The notes below the pieces were generated by a model. The model was not told the DNA's origin. It saw only the letters and a list, made by a program, of their open reading frames with translations, and ran no database searches. The position numbers and the translations under genes are program-made. Source: Acanthosoma haemorrhoidale (Eukaryota > Arthropoda > Insecta > Hemiptera > Acanthosomatidae). From it: a stretch of 64,000 nt of DNA. This document shows, in pieces, positions 57,150-64,000 of the stretch. Numbering within the stretch: the first letter of the stretch is position 1; each line of letters starts with the position of its first letter. The stretch lies in contig OV884011.1 of NCBI GenBank assembly GCA_930367205.1, positions 92,055,474 to 92,119,473 of the forward strand. Reading direction: 5' to 3'.

Positions 57150-57770
57150 GAATTTTGGTAAATCTTTAGTTTACTAGATCAAAGAACATAGGTACATTGC
57201 GATTGTTGTGAAGGGATGAGCTCCAGTCAGTATGACCAAAGCTGTTTATATCATTGCATATGTGCAGTTTTTTTTTAAGACTGAAATCAGAATTTTTATT
57301 AAGCACTATGTAAAGTAGTCCAAAACGTCTATTTAACACTTTTCTCTTAAGTCTTGTATGTGGTTTCAACGTCACTCTTTTATCCAGAAAAAGTCCTTTG
57401 TATCTAACAATGTTAGATGTGGGAAGCGCTATCGCATTGAAGGGTACTGTAGAAGAGTAAATATGGTGTTTACTTATTTTCCTTCATTGCCCTTGATTAC
57501 ACTAGTTAACCCTACTACTGCTGTAAGGTTATTTCGCAGATTGCTGGATGCGGTTAACTGTTCGCGATAAAACGAAAGAATTGATGAAGAATGTAAAGTC
57601 ACCAACAGCTCCAATGAAGATGCTTGGACTCACAGGAATTCCAGCAGTGTATATGGTATATGGGGTAGGATCGAGGACACCGCCTTGAGAAACTCCTGCT
57701 TGAATGGGATGATCGTTGGTACATTCCAAGCCACAGCGGACACGAAAGAGCCGGTTTAACAGATATAATT
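57150..57770 (-). pseudogene. LINE reverse transcriptase fragment
   Basis: On the minus strand, PIQAGVSQGGVLDPTPYTIY and SPSIFIGAVGDFTFF (57529-57729) equal the RT stretch GVPQGSVLGP...FADDT of jockey-like LINEs; the catalytic box reads VGDF, so it is mutated. Further on, LDKRVTLKPHTRLKRKVLN and RRFGLLYIVL (57166-57375) equal the thumb part. The order and orientation agree; the frames differ. A third LINE lineage, distinct from LINE-A and LINE-B by sequence. Confidence 0.8.
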
Positions 57771-57999
57771 AAAGGATTCCAGGAAGGAAAAAAAAGAATC
57801 TACAATAAAATGGTTTTTTAAAAAAATATACACTGAATACATTGACGATCATATTACTTACATTCTTAATTTTAGTTTTATTAAAAATATATCTTTTCAT
57901 ATAATCATTGAAATATATATATGCTGATCTTAGAGTAGAGGGTCTCTCAAACAAATATGTCGGGCTCAGATAACTGAGTATCCCCAATGTGGGGAGGTG
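57771..57999. other. AT-rich spacer
   Basis: No supported feature. Confidence 0.4.
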
Positions 58000-58041
58000 A
58001 CACCCGCCGCGGGCTAGGGTCACCACAACCTCTTAGCCGCC

Positions 58042-58371
58042 CTAGAAAGAGATAGAGCGGGTGGACCTATGGTCTTTCACCCTGGCTGCCGACCTAGTCG
58101 GTGGGCAGTCTAATTCGTTTTGATCTGACTCCATAAGATCTTTAGAAGGTGTGTGCTCCGACAAAGCACTATGTTCAGGAGAAGAGGTATAGGGTAAGTT
58201 TACAGGTAGCTTATGTGGTCTTGGAATGACCACGAATTCACACTCGGTATCTGAGGGTAGGCGATAACCGTCCGGATCCCAAAAGCGAGTGTGAACCGGA
58301 GAGAGGCAGACTGGATGGCCGTGAGAGACACTGCTAGGTAAATTTGCAGGGCCAAGGCAACCGTCGTCCAC
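58042..58371 (-). CDS. Unrecognised 109-codon ORF in the repeat
   Basis: Open from an ATG at 58371 to a stop at 58042. The translation is rich in Ser, Pro, His and Arg with no membrane segment or known motif. The homologous DNA at 55290-55560 also reads protein-like words in the same order but in several frames, which suggests the ancestral repeat was coding or that the match is purely at DNA level. It is downstream of a TATA box by about 250 bases. Function unknown; low confidence that it is translated. Confidence 0.3.
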   Translation of the reverse strand: MDDGCLGPANLPSSVSHGHPVCLSPVHTRFWDPDGYRLPSDTECEFVVIPRPHKLPVNLPYTSSPEHSALSEHTPSKDLMESDQNELDCPPTRSAARVKDHRSTRSISF

Positions 58372-58619
58372 GAGGGAGAGGTCTCTCCCAAGGAGGTGGT
58401 AGTTTTAGCGAGACGAAGGCAGAGATTGCCACTAGGAAGGTGTGGGGTCTGACAACTAACATACTAAAACATAGCGAGGTTAGGAGAGAGAGATGCAGAG
58501 GTAGTTGGATGAGAATACCATGGTTTTGAGTAGAGCAGCAAGCGCCAGTGCAGAGAGAGAGAGAAAAGTGTTCAAGGTGCCGGTTTGTTTCTTTCTGCCC
58601 TCTGTCTGAGGACGCGTGG

Positions 58620-58627
58620 TTTATATA
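58620..58627 (-). promoter_or_regulatory. TATA box
   Basis: On the minus strand TATATAAA in the context ggctatataaaccac, with G/C-rich flanks on both sides. A start site is expected about 30 bases downstream, near tcagacag (about 58598). Confidence 0.55.
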
Positions 58628-58720
58628 GCCGGCTCGCCCTGGTGGGGATGGGGCTTCACCAGGTGGCCAGAGGAAGTGGGGATGGGCCCCCACTCCACTA
58701 GCTCCTCCCCCTACTCTCAC

Positions 58721-58728
58721 TGACGTCA
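58721..58728. promoter_or_regulatory. CRE palindrome
   Basis: TGACGTCA, a full CRE, about 95 bases upstream of the TATA box on the minus strand. The site binds CREB/ATF-type factors in animals. Confidence 0.5.
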
Positions 58729-58760
58729 TAATCTTTATTAACAAGAAATATGGAAACATA

Positions 58761-61700
58761 GACAGGTATAATATGATTCGAGAAGAGGGAACCTTTTAAT
58801 TATTCATGATTTACAGGTGTCCACAACACAGGACAATCCTTTTTCCTATGGTCTTATGTCTCTCGTAAAATTTTCAACATATATTTCAGTTAAGTATGCG
58901 AAAAAATCAGTCCTTTTCGGTTCACTTTTAGACTCCTACCTTCTTAGTCACTCAGAAGAAATTTATGATTTATGGATCAGATTTTTCTACATAATCAAGT
59001 TATTTTCTTTAGTTAGTGTATTTCATGGTTAACCGTGAATTGGACAAAATTACATTTTTCTCTAAATAAATCGTTTTAACTTTCTGGTTATGACTGCGCC
59101 AGTTCATTCAAGAGTTCAAGGGAATATTTTAAAAATATGTATTAAACCATTCGCATCTACTACCATCTTCAGACTATCTAACATAAATATCTGATGCATT
59201 TTCAGGTCATTGAGACATACAAAAATATTATGTCACCTCTTCGGCCATTAAGTTATTTGATGAAAATCTCACATTATTCTTTCATCAACCTAAGCTGGTT
59301 CCCAACAATCACAGGTCAACTGATTTACTTCATTAATAAAATTATTCCAATGTCCAATTATGAACGTTCACATTATATAGGATAAAATAAAAAATGTTGT
59401 TCTTAAGAAGATCGATTACATTTTTTTACGATTATTTATGCTGTCATGATTAATACTAGATGCATGTATAAAAATGTATAGTGAAGAGTTCAGTAGACTT
59501 TAATTTAAGTTTATTATCAACACAAATTTGAACATTGTAATTTGATTACATATTTTCTAAAATATATAGCCACAATATAAATATTTACCACAATATATTT
59601 ATGTAGTACCAAGTGTGTTAACAACTGCATATTTGTCAGTAAATATATTATCGATTGAACATCGCTTTGGTTTTAAGTATTCTACAAGTTAAAACTACGC
59701 AAAGCTAAAATATTCACCTAACTATAACTATTAACATAAATAATATACAAAGAAACTTTTTTTCTTACCGTACTTCAGAAAACCAAGATTATATCTTAAA
59801 TTAATTATTTATTTTTTCACTTCATACTTCAAAAAATCTTTAAATCTATTATTAGAATATGATTGTGTCTGATATGTAGTATGTAACAAATGAGCTGCGC
59901 ATGTATGTATCATAACATCAATTAGATCTCTTCATAAAAACTATATATACATTATTGTGGATCCCAGGAAAAAATTCTAAAAAATCTGCTACTGACAATG
60001 TTTTCACAGAAGTGAGTTCCAATTAACTAATGGAATAATCATGTTCTGATTAAACTAGTAATAAAAAATCCATATTATAAAATCACTAAAACATTATACA
60101 TATACATAAGTGTATACACCAAAACAAAGAAAATCTGGTTGAATTAAAAAGAAAGCCGGATCCTCTTAATTTGCACTGCGCTGCGCATATGATGATACGT
60201 GGTGTCGAAGTTAGGAGGAACAAATGCATGAAGTGGATGTTCTTACCAGTATGCACAGGTATGACTGACGCATTAGACGATTTGGCTAGGAAAATGATGT
60301 GGTATTATAATGAATCTATGTGTAGCAGATAATAATGAAATCCCTAACCTCTTCTGACAAAAACATTCGAGCATCCTTTTTTCCAATTTCCGTAAGAGTA
60401 AACCTCTCAAAATCTAAACTTTAAATCCATGGACTTTTCATTTGTTCTTACGTTCCCATTAAAAATATTTTTGGAATAGACTATTTGATTGGATGCAAAT
60501 AAGGTTCAAACAGGAAAGTGTGAAACATAACCGTTTCTCTCGAGAGGAAAACAAACAAAAAAAAAGATTAATTTATAAAGTGCCAAAATAATCACCTTAA
60601 CAGTATAATTTAATTAGCCTAATTAATTGCTGGTACTGTCACTGCTAATGGTGAGTAATAACTTTGCTTTCATCAGGAAGGGGATAAGTTTTAAACGCGT
60701 GCTGGAAGAGTTCTATCAACTGAGTTATAACTTCAAGTGAAACAGACCCCCACTTCAACGTACTCTTCGGCAACTTCCCTGATAAACGTTCCACATTTGA
60801 GTTAACACTTGCTCATCGGCTCAACTACTTGGAGGAAACATTGAGTAGCTTGCTTGAACGTGTTATTTTCACTGTTTGGATTCAATCAGTTGATTAATCA
60901 ATCATTCCGAAACAATTGTTGTGGCACATATTCCGAGGTCATGTTTTCTAAAGAGTCCAAGTGAGCTGAAGTTTTCTACTTTAGAAATGCAATCAATTCT
61001 TCACGATCATTTCTCGATTGTACATAAGGGTATTGAACTTGGTAGTTAATGAATCTGTAGCATGGAGTTAATGAAGTTGAAGAGGAGAAGCAAGTTTTCC
61101 ACCTTCAGCCAAGCTCCTAACAGTTAGAAAAGATCACCTCCTCGTCTTTATCTGCCTCTTTTTTGCCACTAAGCGTGGAGCGGTATCCAATGCCCATCTC
61201 TTCTAACGTTCCCAGGTTGTTTCACCGATGGAGGCTTCTTCTGCTGATCCAAGACTGTATATAATAATTGCTGGGTATGCCCTGAAGTCTCCCTCGTAAT
61301 GGTCTGGCTTCGAATACAAACATTGCATTCCTATTATCTTCCATATAGCTACACATTTTAGAGATTTAGTGTATCTGAAATTGATCTCACCACTAGATTC
61401 TCTGTTATTTTGGGCACAATCAGTTCTTGTTATATCGAGTATTCTTTATTTCAATTGCTTGAAAGACCTCGATGCTTTGCCCTGCTGCTGCGTTATTCCT
61501 TAGCCATCGAGCTAGAAGTTGAATGTTTCAGCGATACATAAAAGCACGGAAGGAAAACTATTTCAATGCGCAGCATCTTCCTCTATTCCTCCTCTTCTTC
61601 GCAATCATTCTCAATCTTCGTTACAAGATTCTGGATGCACATTTTATATACTATCGCTGAAATATATCTGAAATCCCCTATATATCCACTCCTCTCCCTC

Positions 61701-62490
61701 TTTTTTTTCGACCTCGCTGGTCCTGGGGTTTTCAACTCCAACTTTGGTTTTCTATGATTTTTTTGTATTTCCTTATTCTATCCTGACCTCATTTTCTCTC
61801 CCTAGTAGATGGTCTTATTTTAGTCCACCGTAAACATCATTGACTAAAATTATGCTGAATTTAATTTCCATCTGTATAAGAGCAAATCTTCATTTAGCCG
61901 GCTCAATCAGGAGTTTTTCATATTCAGATATATTTTGGGCATACTTCAATTTATCAAGAAGAAACAAGTATATCCAACTGAGAAACATCAGGTCAAAAAC
62001 ATAATATTTTTAGAGTTTTATTACAAATTTTATCTACACTATAAATCATGGTTTAGTAAACTATTTTACGAATGGAACTGGGGCCAATCCCCCAATTCCT
62101 ATGAACTGTTTACAGTGGTTTAGTATCTAACAGCTTACCGTCCGAAAAATTCTAATGGTAACATTAATATCTTCATAGAATAGGTATTTTAACTTCAGTA
62201 TTTTGGATGGCGACTATTAAAATTACATGGTATTTATTCATTAGTATCTTTTTCAAATGAATGTTACAGTTTTGTGAACATGCCTATCTATTTGAGTAAT
62301 AATAAGTGATTTTGATTCATTATTAATATAATCTTCTAATTGTACCTTTTTCTAGATTTCCGAACAAGGGATAACGATGAAAACTATTTGGTTTGACATT
62401 TCAAATTCGACACGAATCCACAACGCCTGTTCTCTGACAATCATTTAACAAAATGATTCATCTAATTCATGGTCTACCTCATTGCACAAA
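58761..62490. other. Long stretch without a recognised gene
   Basis: AT-rich sequence between the 58-kb repeat and the terminal exon of the right-hand gene. Frames at 58817-59032, 59194-59385 and 61566-61757 look random. Nothing else could be supported. Confidence 0.45.
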
Positions 62491-62498
62491 CTATAACA

Positions 62499-62504
62499 TT
62501 TATT
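62499..62504 (-). terminator. Poly(A) signal of the right-hand gene
   Basis: AATAAA on the minus strand, 57 bases downstream of the stop codon at 62563-62561. Confidence 0.6.
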
Positions 62505-62560
62505 AACACAAAGTGAAAAATACTTTTTTGTCACTACAAAACTAACTAACAAATATAAAG

Positions 62561-63202
62561 TTAAGATACTTTGTTGACTGATATTACTGGAAGCTCGGTT
62601 TTCGTTGAGTTCTCAATTTTTTGAATTCCTTGATTTTCAATGATTTTACTCTCACTACTCTTGTCTTCTAATTTATTTTGTTTTTCGTAACTAGCTTTAT
62701 CGCCCTCGCTCAAAAGAACGACTTTACATCTATCCTTCTTCTTGTAACTGTCATAATTATTCACAAAATTATTCACATCCCACAGATCGTCTTCTGTTTC
62801 TTCTTCTAAAGGTGATAAAATATATCCATCCTCCTTTTCTTCTTTAACCGGAGTCACTTTCGGACTCGACGAGACAAACCTCGTGCTCTCCGGTTCCTTA
62901 TCCTTGGTGTCTTCCTCGTCGTCCTGGAGCATGTCCAGCAGCGAGCTCTCGAACTCCTTCAGCGATTCGGTGATGGACGATCTCCTGGAATTGACCTCTC
63001 CCTCGGGGTCAATTTCCAGCTTCGCCTTTGATTGCTCATTGACTTCAGGAGATAGTGACGGATCGCTGGTTGGGCCAGGGTGGTTATTGTTTTCCTCCCC
63101 AAGGAGGCCGGATAGAAAATCCTTCTTCCTTCCAGAGATACTTTCCTTCACTTCTTCGTTGGAAGACAGGCTGTTTCTAGGTAGTCGGCTCATGAAATAC
63201 AT
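62561..63202 (-). CDS. Terminal coding exon of an unrecognised host gene
   Basis: On the minus strand an acceptor (gtttccatttcag, AG at 63204-63203) is followed by an open phase of 213 codons ending with TAA at 62563-62561 and an AATAAA 57 bases later. The first residues are MYFMSRLPRNSLSS; the open frame extends eight codons into the acceptor, so ATG at 63202 or at 63193 may be a start or simply Met codons inside a longer protein. The protein is acidic and hydrophilic, rich in E, D, K and S (for example SRRSSITESLKEFESSLLDM and QDDEEDTKDKEPES), with no membrane segment or known domain: it looks like a disordered C-terminal tail. GC content is raised in its 5' half. Preceding exons would lie beyond 64000. 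Family unknown. Confidence 0.75.
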   Translation of the reverse strand: MYFMSRLPRNSLSSNEEVKESISGRKKDFLSGLLGEENNNHPGPTSDPSLSPEVNEQSKAKLEIDPEGEVNSRRSSITESLKEFESSLLDMLQDDEEDTKDKEPESTRFVSSSPKVTPVKEEKEDGYILSPLEEETEDDLWDVNNFVNNYDSYKKKDRCKVVLLSEGDKASYEKQNKLEDKSSESKIIENQGIQKIENSTKTELPVISVNKVS

Positions 63203-64000
63203 CTGAAATGGAAACAGAACGACCAAATAAGTAACATTATACTAGTATAAATGATATAAGTAGGTTATTTAATTAGTAAAGTTAAATCTGATAGCAAGTT
63301 TAAGAATGAAACTAGTCAGGCTCACCCACGGGCCCTCCCATAAATTAGACACAACCAATTTCCCTCCAACTATCAATAATCCTCTATTCCAAAGAAAGGG
63401 TATTAGGCCAAAAGATAAAATATAGTTTTATTATCATGTTTATTCTAACATATACTGTCGGGTCGTCACGAGGGGGGTGCCAAGTTACCCTAGCCCTGGT
63501 GACGAAGTCAGGGTTGATTAGGCTATGACCTGGACAATTGTTTCTAGAGCTTCGATGAATATCTATATATTCATGATATGATAACGAGAAAATTTCTGAG
63601 AAAAAATACGCAAATAGAAACTATTGAATATTTAATGTTCGGAATTATTTCACCCAAAATTTTGAGTGGTGAAGTTATTTTTGCACCTACGAAAATCCTT
63701 AGTGTGTTATAATTCGCAATAATTTAAGTAAAGAATGATGTAAGGACAATTTGCCATAAAATTATTTTTATCTTTCGATCTGAGTAACGAGTATCGCTTC
63801 AAATCGAAATAAGAACACCTCTAGCCTTTTTCGAACGTAACCTTTTAAAACGTTATTTGTCGATGGGCGCCCTAGTTGATTATAATTCAGACTGCGAAGT
63901 CTAGTTACAGTCCGAATATTTAACGAGAACTTTCACTTTCGTTGAACAAATGACTGCTAAAGCCAAGAATTAAAAAGTGACTCTTCAGTATTTCATTGAA
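63203..64000 (-). other. Intron upstream of the terminal exon
   Basis: AT-rich sequence upstream of the acceptor. No further exon was seen to the window end. A GC-richer patch at 63455-63540 was not recognised. Confidence 0.4.

Larger units (their letters stand above)
58000..58760 (-). repeat. Unrecognised repeat with promoter (TATA/CRE cassette)
   Basis: A GC-richer block on the minus strand with a promoter at its start (CRE at 58728-58721, TATATAAA at 58627-58620) and a 109-codon frame at 58371-58042 (MDDGCLGPANLPSS..., S/P/R-rich). Its distal part has a diverged relative in inverse orientation at 55240-55560, so it is a dispersed repeat. A solo LTR, a non-autonomous element or a retrocopied gene piece are all possible; LTR-type ends could not be defined. 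The block ends near a word gtgacacccgccgcgggctagggtcac (given here only as location about 57993-58020, an imperfect palindrome). Confidence 0.5.

Noticed and set aside
62883..63206. Plus-strand Ser-rich 107-codon frame
   Set aside because: Antisense shadow of the terminal exon; the Ser richness mirrors its Glu/Asp-rich codons.
1..64000. CRISPR array, toxin-antitoxin or phage-like system
   Set aside because: No regularly spaced repeats with unique spacers, no operon structure and no bacterial gene; the window is eukaryotic.

Overview
This is a 64 kb piece of an AT-rich animal nuclear genome. I infer an arthropod, most likely an insect. The evidence is the mixture of insect-type Ty3/gypsy elements without a visible env gene, a mariner copy with mellifera-like ends, a Tc1-type element, jockey-like LINEs with pre-C2HC/CCHC ORF1, and intron-containing host gene pieces with GT-AG signals. 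Nothing prokaryotic, no CRISPR array and no convincing tRNA or rRNA gene was seen. The species cannot be named from the sequence alone.

Host gene content is sparse and all visible pieces are on the minus strand: a GC-rich first exon (about 9.33-9.55 kb) whose last codon is an ATG followed directly by a GTGAGT donor; a candidate 118-bp internal exon (44.81-44.93 kb); a possible CCAAT/TATA promoter (53.85-53.95 kb); and a well-supported acidic terminal exon with acceptor, stop codon and poly(A) signal (62.50-63.20 kb). I do not recognise the encoded proteins.

Layout: 1-6 kb is AT-rich intergenic DNA with two 3' fragments of one LINE family. 6.05-7.26 kb is a non-coding element with ~300-bp terminal inverted repeats, 7.7-9.1 kb a decayed tandem repeat, and 9.8-10.4 kb a MITE-like element carrying a CT microsatellite. 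12.78-17.61 kb is a complete but decayed gypsy element (5' LTR, gag, protease, RT, RNase H, integrase, PPT, 3' LTR) whose 5' LTR is itself split by a retroposed 3' tail. 19.1-28.9 kb is a rearranged cluster of related gypsy elements in opposite orientations that use two different LTR types with the same PBS and PPT; its last gag is cut by a deleted mariner (28.9-29.65 kb). 35-39.3 kb is a near-full-length decayed jockey-like LINE, 40.06-41.8 kb a degraded repetitive protein family, and 43.36-44.25 kb a Tc1-type element with TIRs. 47.5-53.3 kb is a patchwork of LINE 3' ends, including two copies, in opposite orientation, of the same chimeric sense/antisense LINE structure. 55.2-58.8 kb holds two inverted copies of an unrecognised repeat, one with a TATA box and a CRE, plus a minus-strand LINE RT fragment.

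The open reading frames in the elements are nearly all broken by stops, frameshifts or loss of catalytic residues, so the window looks like a transposon graveyard between or within large-intron genes. I did not find a convincing new biological system. The best leads are the shared chimeric LINE junctions, the conserved hairpin beside the gypsy PPT, the A/B LTR switching, and the repeated TATA/CRE cassette.
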